The notes under the pieces: generated by a model
Told to the model about the DNA's origin: nothing
Database searches by the model: none
Seen by the model: only the letters and a program-made list of their open reading frames with translations
Assembly (NCBI GenBank): GCA_934086145.1
Contig: CAKOHV010000025.1
Span: forward strand, 1-28,457
Direction: 5' to 3'
Origin: an uncultured Bacilli bacterium
Lineage (GTDB): Bacteria > Bacillota_I > Bacilli_A > RF39 > UBA660
Length of the DNA: 28,457 nt
Shown: positions 1 to 6,956 of the stretch, piece by piece
Position numbering within the stretch: the stretch's first letter is position 1
How the letters are laid out: every line of letters starts with the position of its first letter
Translations under genes and position numbers: made by a program

Positions 1-76
1 GTTAAAAACAAATTAAGATTATTCATTCCCTTTAGTGTTCTTAATCTTATATTTTCAAATTCATATTCTTGTTTTT

Positions 77-169
77 TTGGTATTAGTATAGGTATATAGA
101 CACAAAAGCGTGGACAATGTTAAAATAACAAGAACGAAAGGAGTGTCTATATACCTATACTAATACCAA
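77..169. repeat. Perfect 27-bp inverted repeat with 39-nt spacer
   Basis: Positions 77-103 are the exact reverse complement of 143-169; the arm begins TTGGTATTAGTATAGG and ends ATAGACAC. The 39-nt spacer (104-142) holds a smaller palindrome, TGTTA-AAA-TAACA (118-130). The repeat sits directly after the conserved tail remnant of the ISL3 transposase pseudogene, where the rest of that gene should be. It may be a MITE-like insertion, two abutted ends of another insertion sequence, or a large hairpin. No convincing target-site duplication flanks it. Confidence 0.9.
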
Positions 170-1181
170 TAAATGAATTAACTATATTCTCGCCATCTTG
201 ATATCGTTCCAGCTGTCTCTATAAATTCTTCTTTTAAATTATATCTTTTTTTAAATCTGGAGATATAGATAATATTTTATTTAATAATTCACTCGGAAGT
301 ATATCAACCATATGACCATTTTTATATCTTTTTACTAATACCCACCAATCTATATCATTAGAATATTTTCTTAATAAACTAACATTCTTTTTATTTTTTA
401 ATATTTTATATTCTTTACTTTTTACATCATAACCTTTTTGTAATCTTATTCTAATTTTATCTAAAGCATCCATTATATATGTGATATAATGAAATCGGTC
501 AACCACATATTTTGCTTTTAGGAACATTATTTCGGTGACCAATAAATATGGTTCGTACATATCCGATATGACGAACTCTACTGAGTGCCTATTATTACAG
601 TACGTAAAATACTTTAGTAGGTACTCTTTTTTTCTGCACGGTAATATATCTAATACACTTTTATGTATTGGATCATTTAATACGAATGCATATTTTCCTT
701 CATTTGTATCTGCTTTAAATTCATCAAATGATATTACTCTTTGAAAATTTATTATCCTCGCTGGCATCATTTCACTTATCTTTTTTAACTCATTTATTAC
801 TGTCTGTGACGATACTCCACACTCTTCAGCTATGCTTTTAAAATTTTGATTATACTTTAATAATTCTTTCCTAATTTTAATTAATAATGATTTTGAAATA
901 CTTCCATTTTCTGTATTAATATTTAAATCCTCTGTAAAAATATTCCCACAATTATAACAATGATACCTTTTCTTATTTATTATTAGTATTATTCTCTGCT
1001 CACAAGATTTTAAATATTTGTTCTTTATTGGCTTATTCTTTCCATGCACGTTTGAAGTAAATTTATTACATTTTGGACAGCATACTTTTTTATTTTTATT
1101 CTCAATACTTACCTCTATTATTCCATTATTTTCCTCCACATCCATGATTTTTACTTCTTTCTGGTTCAAACCTAACAACAT
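170..1181 (-). pseudogene. ISL3-family transposase, C-terminus decayed
   Basis: The intact reading frame (234-1181, 315 codons) shows an ISL3 layout. It has an N-terminal zinc-finger region with Cys34/35, Cys38 and Cys75/Cys78 (CCPKC and CYNC), a helix-turn-helix around residues 110-130 (SIAEECGVSSQTV), and a DDE-type core starting at Asp153 (ISFDEF) and Asp207 (VISDMYEPY) followed by VVDRFHY. Family members usually exceed 400 residues, and the catalytic Glu region is absent. Below the stop at 234, the shifted frames still read RYNLKEEFIE and then SRWRE / NIVNSFI, matching the family tail. This implies at least two 1-nt losses (one in the A7 run near 246) and an internal deletion, then interruption by the 77-169 palindrome. 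An SD (AAGGAG) lies about 20 nt before the ATG, and a nearer in-frame ATT exists. The element is almost certainly inactive. Confidence 0.85.
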
Positions 1182-1245
1182 ATAATATTCTTTAATTTTT
1201 ACTCCTTAAATATCACAATTTAAGTATATATTATTTCATGAAAAA

Positions 1246-1266
1246 AGAGGTTATTTTCTAACCTCT
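1246..1266 (-). terminator. Intrinsic terminator after the excisionase-like frame
   Basis: On the minus strand AGAGGTTA pairs perfectly with TAACCTCT (8 bp) around a 5-nt loop, followed directly by six T. It lies just downstream of the 27-aa mini-ORF and the excisionase-like frame; the mini-ORF stop lies inside the stem. Confidence 0.75.
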
Positions 1267-1334
1267 AACTTCACACTATTTTTTATAGAACCTATATATA
1301 CATCATAAGTCAAAATGTGTTCTTGCTTTCCCAT
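1251..1334 (-). CDS. 27-aa mini-ORF downstream of Xis-like frame
   Basis: An ATG follows one base after the TAG of the excisionase-like frame (TAG-T-ATG), the spacing of a translationally coupled gene. It encodes MGKQEHILTYDVYIGSIKNS and then VKLEVRK. The stop codon is inside the 1246-1266 terminator hairpin. I do not recognise the peptide. It could be a genuine small protein of a mobile element, or the remaining start of a truncated integrase or accessory gene. Coding status is uncertain. Confidence 0.35.
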   Translation of the reverse strand: MGKQEHILTYDVYIGSIKNSVKLEVRK

Positions 1335-1335
1335 A

Positions 1336-1536
1336 CTAAAACCTCTGATTATCAATAAACGTCTTTAAATCATTTTCGGCAACTCTAAACCTATTACCTA
1401 ACTTAAAAGCTATCATTTTCTTATCTCTTATTAATTTTTGAATTGTCCTAATCTTTAAATCTAGAATATTACTTATTTCTTGCGTAGTAAAATATTTCTT
1501 AAACCTTAATAAACATCCTGTGTAGCTTGAAAGTAT
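1336..1536 (-). pseudogene. Excisionase-like helix-turn-helix protein, no start codon
   Basis: The 66-codon open frame reads YFTTQEISNILDLKIRTIQK, then a short linker, then FKLGNRFRVAENDLKTFI. This is the winged-HTH/MerR-like layout of the excisionase (HTH_17) family used by integrative elements. The frame opens after a TAA at 1537 and has no ATG, GTG or TTG before the domain. The only nearby ATG (AGG-ATG) is in another frame and stops after five codons. The start has therefore been lost, or a 5' indel has cut it off. A terminator and a coupled mini-ORF follow, and repeat clusters lie upstream, consistent with the remains of an integrative element. The family call is firm; the functional status is doubtful. 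Confidence 0.6.
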
Positions 1537-1680
1537 TTACAACTACTCGCTACTATCAAATAGAGAATATAAAGAGCTATGAGTACAATAATAGTATATA
1601 AAGGCAGATAATAAAAACTTTTAACAACTATCTCACAAGCTATAAAAACAACACCTCGTTAAATACTCATTAAATCAATT

Positions 1681-1785
1681 TACCAAAACATTTCATTTTG
1701 GGTATGAAATATACATCTCGGTTATTCTTGTTTTGGTATGGTCTTAAAAACGTTTGGTACGAAGGCAATAACTTTGGTACCAAAA
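1681..1785. repeat. Cluster of TTTTGGTA-type boxes
   Basis: Copies of (T)TTTGGTA lie at 1731-1738, 1752-1759 and 1772-1779, about 20 bp apart. A variant TTTTGGGTA is at 1696-1704, and inverted copies TACCAAAA are at 1681-1688 and 1778-1785. The last pair forms a 12-bp palindrome, TTTGGTACCAAA (1773-1784). Lying upstream of the excisionase-like frame, this resembles an operator, integrase arm-site or iteron field. Confidence 0.6.
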
Positions 1786-1812
1786 TTTTGTAAAAAGAAA
1801 AATAGGTATTAC

Positions 1813-1855
1813 TACCTACTAGGGATATGTTTCGACTATCTGTTACCAACTAGGG
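1813..1855. repeat. Direct repeat TACC(T/A)ACTAGGG, 31 bp apart
   Basis: TACCTACTAGGG at 1813-1824 and TACCAACTAGGG at 1844-1855 differ at one base and are spaced by about three helical turns. The first copy overlaps a TAGGTA-TTAC-TACCTA inverted repeat (1803-1818). No gene lies across this stretch. A protein-binding or recombination site is possible. Confidence 0.5.
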
Positions 1856-1890
1856 CAATATGAGGGTATTAGTTCCTAAATGAAATAATA

Positions 1891-1919
1891 AAAAAAGAAG
1901 TAATTGTTTACTACCTCTT
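1891..1919 (-). terminator. Weak candidate terminator for the 1956 gene
   Basis: On the minus strand a short stem (AGTAA / TTACT with partial extension) is followed by a seven-T run. It lies about 40 nt beyond the stop of the small membrane protein gene. The stem is weak, so this is a position-based guess. Confidence 0.4.
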
Positions 1920-1955
1920 TCCATATACAAGTTCTTTTCTTAAACAAACAAAAAC

Positions 1956-2285
1956 TTATTTATTTTCTTTTAATGCAATTATTAATAAAATTCCAACTAT
2001 AATATTTATCGGTAAAGCAAAAAGACCTGATATTATGGTTTTAATCGATGATTTTAACCTATATCTTCTCGTATTTTTTTTAAACCCTGATACATTTCTA
2101 GGTATCGTCCATCCAAATAAAATACAAAGAATTGAAAAGAAAACAATTGCAATTGAAGCCCCATTCGTTTCTAAAGTAATTAATCCAACAATCAAATAAA
2201 CAAAACATAAAACATATTGAAACCATGCCAAAAACACAGCAGCATTTAATGCATGTTCATTAATTACATTATTTCTTTCCTCCAT
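1956..2285 (-). CDS. Small membrane protein, unknown function
   Basis: 109 residues. Hydrophobic segments lie near residues 12-36 (LAWFQYVLCFVYLIVGLITL), 44-60 and 85-105, so it probably spans the membrane three or four times. A basic stretch (KKNTRRYRLKSS) near residues 69-80 probably faces the cytoplasm. The start is well supported by AAAGGAGG about 7 nt upstream of ATG and by a promoter at 2311-2338. It stands alone between mobile-element debris and tRNA-Gly. I do not recognise a family with confidence. Confidence 0.75.
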   Translation of the reverse strand: MEERNNVINEHALNAAVFLAWFQYVLCFVYLIVGLITLETNGASIAIVFFSILCILFGWTIPRNVSGFKKNTRRYRLKSSIKTIISGLFALPINIIVGILLIIALKENK

Positions 2286-2310
2286 ATAAATAACCTCCTT
2301 TATTATTACT

Positions 2311-2338
2311 ATTTTACCACAAAATCGAAAAACATCAA
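2311..2338 (-). promoter_or_regulatory. Sigma-A-like promoter of the small membrane protein gene
   Basis: Minus strand: TTGATG (2333-2338), 16-nt spacer, TAAAAT (2311-2316), followed about 15 nt later by the AAAGGAGG ribosome site. Confidence 0.5.
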
Positions 2339-2559
2339 AATTTTTGATGTAGTTTTTCTTAAACTATCGATACTTTACAGATACTATTTGAGTAAATTAA
2401 GATAAATATTAAGTATTTATTTTATTCTTTCTTCTGAAAGGCCTTAATAGCTTAATTAATAATTATATTACTTCACATAAAAGAGTTATACAATTTATAA
2501 TCTAATTATTATAAGAGTCTTTCTAGAAAGAGAACTTTTAAAGTTTTATATAAAATAAA
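2339..2559. other. Intergenic A/T-rich stretch without a gene
   Basis: No supported reading frame on either strand. The only structure seen is a perfect 14-bp palindrome TCTTTCTAGAAAGA (2518-2531), between the tRNA terminator and the promoter of the small membrane protein gene. Confidence 0.5.
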
Positions 2560-2587
2560 AACTCACGAACTTTTAAGTCCGTAAGTT
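2560..2587 (-). terminator. Terminator of tRNA-Gly
   Basis: On the minus strand AACTTACGGACTT pairs with AGTTCGTGAGTT through Watson-Crick and G-U pairs, then TTTTTATTTTAT. It starts about 10 nt after the encoded CCA end of the tRNA. Confidence 0.8.
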
Positions 2588-2596
2588 GATTTTAAA

Positions 2597-2670
2597 TGGA
2601 GCAGATAATGAGGATCGAACTCACACTCTAAGCTTGGGAAGCTTATGTTCTGCCATTAAACTATATCTGC
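2597..2670 (-). tRNA. tRNA-Gly (anticodon CCC)
   Basis: A full cloverleaf can be folded on the minus strand. The acceptor stem GCAGATA/TATCTGC has 7 bp. The D stem is GTTT/GAAC. The anticodon stem TAAGC/GCTTA encloses loop TTCCCAA, giving anticodon CCC. The T arm is GTGAG-TTCGATC-CTCAT. The discriminator is U and the 3' CCA is encoded (2597-2599). Length is 74 nt. CCC reads GGG, a rare codon in such A/T-rich genomes. It has its own promoter and terminator. Confidence 0.95.
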
Positions 2671-2678
2671 ATAATTTT

Positions 2679-2708
2679 ATTATATACCCTCTACTCTACC
2701 CTAATCAA
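2679..2708 (-). promoter_or_regulatory. Promoter of tRNA-Gly
   Basis: Minus strand: TTGATT (2703-2708), 18-nt G-rich spacer, TATAAT (2679-2684). Initiation would fall within a few bases of the mature tRNA 5' end at 2670. Confidence 0.7.
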
Positions 2709-2796
2709 GTCTTTTTTTTATTAAGTAAAAAGAAGAATGTATCATCGAAGAAAGAGCAAAGGGAAAAAAATTTAATCTACTCCTTTTGAAAAGGAT

Positions 2797-2867
2797 AAAA
2801 AAGAACCATATTTAAATAAATATTCTCACTTAAATAAAGAGTTTTACTTAAATAAAAGTTCTTTTTT
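2797..2867 (-). terminator. Long-loop terminator of the VanZ-RDD gene
   Basis: AAAAAAGAAC (2797-2806) and GTTCTTTTTT (2858-2867) are exact inverted repeats enclosing 51 nt. On the minus strand the right arm supplies a six-T tail. It starts about 9 nt past the stop of the VanZ-RDD gene. A second perfect palindrome, TCCTTTTGAAAAGGA (2781-2795), follows and may be a back-up stop. Confidence 0.65.
2811..2856. repeat. Three tandem copies of an 18-bp unit
   Basis: (T/C)TTAAATAAA recurs at 2811, 2829 and 2847 with an exact 18-bp period, inside the loop of the terminator. Each unit can form its own small A/T hairpin. Non-coding. Confidence 0.7.
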
Positions 2868-2875
2868 AACTATAT

Positions 2876-3982
2876 TTATTGAGTGCTAGTCTTATTTTCT
2901 AATGTACTAACATAAGTTGTTTTAGTTATTTTGTTGTAAAATAATTGATGGTTATTTAAAAGGAGAAACAAATTAACAAGGTAATACATAAAGGTAAAAA
3001 GAAGCAGAATGCAATAGACAGCTATTTTATAAGTGGCATTGATATTGAAAAAAGTAATAATACTAGAAGCACTAGTGATAATAATTAATGGTAGATTATA
3101 ATAAAGTATGAAACTAATAGTTCTAAATAAGAGATGGAAAAAAGAATTATTAGGAAAAGATAACTTGATATTAACAAAGTTACGACCAATTGTTTTGCCA
3201 TCCCAGATAGTAGGAATTATTACAAAGTATAAAAAGATTAGAAGATAATCAAGATACTTATTGAAGTTTGTAAAGATGGAAATAAGTCCTGTTATAATAA
3301 GGTAGATAGTTACATCAATGAAAAAGGATGTTAAACGACGTAAGCCAGAAACGTTTTTGGAACTTTCAAAAGTTTTATCATCAATGCTTTGTCTAGTTGG
3401 AAGTATTTTAGTAAAACACCCCATAAGGATGTATCCTAAGTAACCACCTAAGGTATTAATGATTAAATCATCAACATCAAATAAACGATATGCACGAGGA
3501 TAGATAAAATATAAACCAGTATACTGGGTGAGTTCAAAGAATAAAGATAAAAGAAAACTTATTTTAATAGTCTTTTTTAAGTCACATTTAAAGTAATAAC
3601 GTAAATACATCCCAAAAGGAATGGTCATAAAAATATTAAAAATGACGGTATAGAAGCTAGCATTTTTCATGGCTAAGAGGTATGTTGATGGTTTATTCCA
3701 AATAAATGGTGTTTCTTTTATAAAATCAATTACAAATTTAAATGGAATTAATTGAGGATGTAAAGGCGGCATATTAAGAACAGTTTCTTTGTCTGGTAAG
3801 GGTAAGATGACTAAGAAATAAGTGGTCATTAAGTAAAGAATAAAAGAATAAATGATAAGTGTACGTAGTTTATTGATTGAACCATATTTATGATATTGTT
3901 GCAAAATAAAAGGAATAGTAACTAAGAAAGCCACTATTGGAAAAAGTAAAAATGCTATTTTAAAAGTATTTAAGTACGTCAT
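2876..3982 (-). CDS. VanZ-like / RDD-domain fusion membrane protein
   Basis: 368 residues. The N-terminal half (about 1-190) is a VanZ-like domain with four or more membrane helices; it carries the FELTQYTG and FDVDDLIINTLGGYLGY motifs typical of VanZ, a family linked to glycopeptide (teicoplanin) resistance and envelope functions. The C-terminal half (about 213-350) is an RDD domain: LRRLTSFFIDVTIYL opens the first helix and WDGKTIGRNFVNIKL carries the second signature. VanZ-RDD fusions occur in other Firmicutes. No SD lies at the usual distance from the ATG; a hairpin and a five-codon upstream ORF fill the leader. It follows the Bce-type permease gene by 75 nt and has a candidate -10 (TATAAT, 4045-4050). 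The biochemical role is unknown; an envelope role fits the neighbourhood. Confidence 0.85.
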   Translation of the reverse strand: MTYLNTFKIAFLLFPIVAFLVTIPFILQQYHKYGSINKLRTLIIYSFILYLMTTYFLVILPLPDKETVLNMPPLHPQLIPFKFVIDFIKETPFIWNKPSTYLLAMKNASFYTVIFNIFMTIPFGMYLRYYFKCDLKKTIKISFLLSLFFELTQYTGLYFIYPRAYRLFDVDDLIINTLGGYLGYILMGCFTKILPTRQSIDDKTFESSKNVSGLRRLTSFFIDVTIYLIITGLISIFTNFNKYLDYLLIFLYFVIIPTIWDGKTIGRNFVNIKLSFPNNSFFHLLFRTISFILYYNLPLIIITSASSIITFFNINATYKIAVYCILLLFTFMYYLVNLFLLLNNHQLFYNKITKTTYVSTLENKTSTQ

Positions 3983-3983
3983 A

Positions 3984-4024
3984 TTAATTTTTAGAAGTCA
4001 TGTAAAAGTGACTTTCTATTCCTT
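3984..4024 (-). promoter_or_regulatory. Structured leader of the VanZ-RDD gene
   Basis: The only clear SD (AAAGG, around 4021-4025) is about 38 nt from the annotated ATG. Between them a hairpin AGAAAGTCA / TGACTTCT (one bulged A, 8 bp) would bring the SD to about 13 nt from the ATG. The same stretch contains ATG ACT TCT AAA AAT TAA (3984-4001), a five-codon ORF whose stop ends one base before the VanZ-RDD start. Confidence 0.45.
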
Positions 4025-4057
4025 TCTACTACTTGGTAAGTTATATTATACCATTAT

Positions 4058-6100
4058 TTAACGATTTTCTTTGATGATGTTTTTACTACAAAAGTAAGTT
4101 ACTAAGAAATATCCTCCATAGATGAAGACGATTAAACTGGAGGTTAGAATAGCTGCTTTTAAATTAAAGCTGATGCCCATTGCTTTTAAGATAGTGTTAC
4201 AGAACATAATACCAAATATAGAATGGATAATAGCTAAAATTAAAGGGAACATAAAGAAGATACCTATTTGGGTGAATAAAGTTTTATTAATCATTTTTTC
4301 ATCAACACCAAGTTTTCTTAGCATATTAAATTTTTGGACATTATCACTTGATTCTGATAATTCTTTTAAAGCTAAAATGGCAGCACATGATATTAAAAAG
4401 ATAATACCAAGATATAAACCAAGAAATGTTACTAAGGCTCCTAGACCGATACTCGCTTCGCGAATATCTTTTTTAGTGTTGTATGTTATACCATAATCAA
4501 GATAAAATGTATCATTTTCGATAATGGAATTAAGTTTTTCTTCGGTTATATTAGAATCATCTTTATAATCAGCAATCATTTGATTACGAAATTTTTGTTT
4601 ATCATTTAAAGTTTCATCTGGTAAGACAATAAAGCCTATTTCAGTTTCTTGACTCCCCATTTCGTAAAAACCATAAATTGCTTTTTGATACTTAGGAGTA
4701 TATTCTTGATTATTGATAGTAATTTTAATATTTCTTTTTAAAGCTTCATTTTTGATATTAAGCATTTCTTTATAGTTGCCTACAACAACATATTCATGCT
4801 TTTTTAAAGTAACTTTTTCTAAATTGAAACTTTCAGCGATGTTATTATAATCACTATTTTTCATTAAGATAACTGGTGTATCGTATCTTAGATAAGGATA
4901 TGATTTTTTAACTGTTTCAAAATAAGAACCTAAGGTTTCCTTTAAGTTAACAGTATCATCATAATATAGAGAAAAATAAGTAATGTTTTGGAAAGTCTCT
5001 TGAATATCAAGACCATTTTTCGTAAGTACTTCAGCCAAACTTAACTTAGCGTTCGCTTTTCGGATGTCTGAAATCTCTTCATTATTAGGATCAGGAATTG
5101 TTTGAGCAAATTCAATGTCATGAGGAGCAAAAGTAGTTAAGTTTTTATTTAAAGAATTTTTCATTGATAAAGCGCTTGATAGAACACAGATTGTTATGAA
5201 AAGCATTAAGCAAATTATAGTTGTAGAAAAAACTGTTGTATTAATCTTACTAGAAAATTGTCTTAACGTAAAACTATTTAGTCCTTTGTAATATACCTTT
5301 TTTAGACTCATAAAAATTCGTAAAAGTAAGCCTGATAATGACCAAAAGATAAAGAAAGTTGCTAAGGCTCCAAAAGCAATTGAACTATATATTTTATAAT
5401 TATTAAAAGTACTAATATTACCCGTTACTTCATAATAAGCATATCCAAGTAAGATACAAGATAGAATAAAGATTATTGTACAAAGATAGGGATTTTTTAA
5501 CTTGATTTTTTCTGATTTCTTGTTAGCATGAATTAAATCAATTAATTTACATTTACTTATATTTATTGTATTAAAAATCATAACAACTAAGTACATGATA
5601 CTAAAATATAAAAGCGTTTTTAAGCAAGCGCTTTTGGAAAAGATAAAGGTAAATTTAGTTAAGTTAGCTTCAAACATATTTGCAACAACAATACTCATTA
5701 GTTGGGATAAGGAAACACCGATTCCTAAGCCAAGGGCAAGTGAGGCTATACCGATAATTAGGGTTTCAAAGAAAAGAATTAAGGATATTTTTCTTTTACT
5801 CATTCCTAAAGTTAGATAGATACCAAATTCTTTATTTCTTCTTTTTATTAAAAAGCGACTAGCATAGATAATTAAGGAAGCAAGAATAAAAGAAACAAAG
5901 ACACTAACACCAGATAAAACTTGGGTAAGTAGTTTGATTATTTCATAAGTTGAAGATGAAACATTTAACATAATAGTTTGATCATCAATAGCATTAAAGA
6001 CGTAGAAAATAGCAACACCTAGAATAAGAGTAAAAAAATAGATTGTGTAATCTTTGATACTTTTACTGATGTTTTTTAAGGATAGTTTAAAGAGCATCAT
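4058..6100 (-). CDS. BceB-type ABC transporter permease
   Basis: 680 residues, matching the Bce/Vra permease family, which has ten membrane helices in a 2-2-2-1-(large extracellular domain)-3-like arrangement. The first FtsX-type block lies at about 15-310. A large hydrophilic extracellular domain (about 315-530) is the usual peptide-sensing part. A second FtsX block (about 540-675) ends the protein. In this family the permease both senses cell-wall-active peptides such as bacitracin and relays the state to its partner kinase. The gene start overlaps the end of the ATPase gene by 14 nt, so the two are translationally coupled. A single A/T-rich operon with the kinase/regulator pair upstream is the classic layout. 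The peptide specificity cannot be read from sequence. Confidence 0.92.
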   Translation of the reverse strand: MMLFKLSLKNISKSIKDYTIYFFTLILGVAIFYVFNAIDDQTIMLNVSSSTYEIIKLLTQVLSGVSVFVSFILASLIIYASRFLIKRRNKEFGIYLTLGMSKRKISLILFFETLIIGIASLALGLGIGVSLSQLMSIVVANMFEANLTKFTFIFSKSACLKTLLYFSIMYLVVMIFNTINISKCKLIDLIHANKKSEKIKLKNPYLCTIIFILSCILLGYAYYEVTGNISTFNNYKIYSSIAFGALATFFIFWSLSGLLLRIFMSLKKVYYKGLNSFTLRQFSSKINTTVFSTTIICLMLFITICVLSSALSMKNSLNKNLTTFAPHDIEFAQTIPDPNNEEISDIRKANAKLSLAEVLTKNGLDIQETFQNITYFSLYYDDTVNLKETLGSYFETVKKSYPYLRYDTPVILMKNSDYNNIAESFNLEKVTLKKHEYVVVGNYKEMLNIKNEALKRNIKITINNQEYTPKYQKAIYGFYEMGSQETEIGFIVLPDETLNDKQKFRNQMIADYKDDSNITEEKLNSIIENDTFYLDYGITYNTKKDIREASIGLGALVTFLGLYLGIIFLISCAAILALKELSESSDNVQKFNMLRKLGVDEKMINKTLFTQIGIFFMFPLILAIIHSIFGIMFCNTILKAMGISFNLKAAILTSSLIVFIYGGYFLVTYFCSKNIIKENR

Positions 6101-6854
6101 TTAAGTCGCCTCCAAGTAAGGTTACTACGTCAATAATTTTGTCAAAGAATTCTTTACGATTATCGTTTCCACGGTTAATTTCATTAAATATTTTACCATC
6201 TTTAATAAAAATGACACGCGAAGCATAGCTGGCGGAAAAGGCATCATGAGTAACCATTAAAATTGTTGTTTCATTATTTTGGTTGAGATTAGCAAATTGC
6301 TCTAAAAGCATTTTAGCCGATTTAGAATCTAAAGCTCCGGTTGGTTCATCGGCTAAAACAAGTTTGGGATTAGTTATAATCGCACGAGAAGAAGCGACAC
6401 GTTGTTTTTGACCACCACTAAGTTGGTAAGGGTATTTATTTAAGATTTTCGTTATATCCAATTCTTTAGCTACTTTTTGAATTCTTGTTTCAATTTCCTT
6501 AGCAGCAACATTTTGAATAGATAAAGCAAGGGCGATATTTTCGTAAGCTGTTAAGGTATCCAAAAGATTAAAGTCTTGGAAAATGAAGCCAAGTTGTTCA
6601 CGACGAAATTTATTTAAAGCATTTCCTTTTAATTTAGTAATATCGTTGCCATCAACATAAATATGGCCAGAAGTAACTTTATCAATAGTAGAAATACAAT
6701 TTAGTAAAGTTGTTTTACCACTTCCACTAGCCCCCATAATAGCGACAAATTCGCCTTTGTTTACTTCAAAAGATAAATTATTAAGGGCTTTGGTTAAGCT
6801 TGATTTATTACCATAATATTTTTCTATTTTATCAATTTTTAAGATATTTTCCAT
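6087..6854 (-). CDS. BceA-type ABC transporter ATPase
   Basis: 255 residues with all ABC motifs: Walker A GASGSGKTT (41-49), a Q-loop at FIFQDFN, signature LSGGQKQR, Walker B LVLADEPTG, and the H-loop in MVTHD. It belongs to the MacB/LolD/BceA branch. It powers the coupled permease encoded immediately downstream. The start is supported by AAAGGAAG about 9 nt upstream. A good -10 and a Bce-type operator lie at 6883-6940, so the transporter genes form their own unit, separate from the kinase/regulator genes. Confidence 0.95.
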   Translation of the reverse strand: MENILKIDKIEKYYGNKSSLTKALNNLSFEVNKGEFVAIMGASGSGKTTLLNCISTIDKVTSGHIYVDGNDITKLKGNALNKFRREQLGFIFQDFNLLDTLTAYENIALALSIQNVAAKEIETRIQKVAKELDITKILNKYPYQLSGGQKQRVASSRAIITNPKLVLADEPTGALDSKSAKMLLEQFANLNQNNETTILMVTHDAFSASYASRVIFIKDGKIFNEINRGNDNRKEFFDKIIDVVTLLGGDLNDAL

Positions 6855-6882
6855 AATTTTTTCTTCCTTTCACTAACATTGT

Positions 6883-6940
6883 ATTATAAAAAAATTAGAT
6901 AGTCGTTAGTTTAATATTACAGTGTATTACAATTTTGTAA
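6883..6940 (-). promoter_or_regulatory. Promoter and BceR-type operator of the transporter operon
   Basis: TTACA-ATTT-TGTAA at 6927-6940 matches the published consensus for BceR-like regulators (TNACA-N4-TGTAA). A TATAAT -10 (6883-6888, minus strand) lies about 48 bp from the box centre, placing the box near -55 to -60, and no good -35 is visible, as expected for an activator-dependent promoter. Further TTACA half-sites at 6917 and 6946 keep a roughly 10-bp phase with the box. The same element occurs in front of the regulator gene. Confidence 0.75.
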
Positions 6941-6956
6941 GGTTTTTACAAGACTA

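Noticed and set aside
1..85. Minus-strand frame open to the window edge (reads KKQEYEFENIRLRTLKG)
   Set aside because: It might be the last piece of the ISL3 transposase or another gene, but it is too short and unmatched to assign.
77..169. CRISPR-like repeat pair
   Set aside because: There is one inverted pair, not spaced direct repeats, and no cas genes are present.
1681..1855. Plasmid-type replication origin (iterons)
   Set aside because: No replication initiator gene or DnaA-box cluster is visible; an integrative-element control site fits better.
2586..2789. Plus-strand 67-codon frame
   Set aside because: It overlaps tRNA-Gly on the opposite strand and has no SD.
4122..5819. Plus-strand frames inside the Bce permease gene
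   Set aside because: They are antisense shadows of a clear gene, without ribosome sites.
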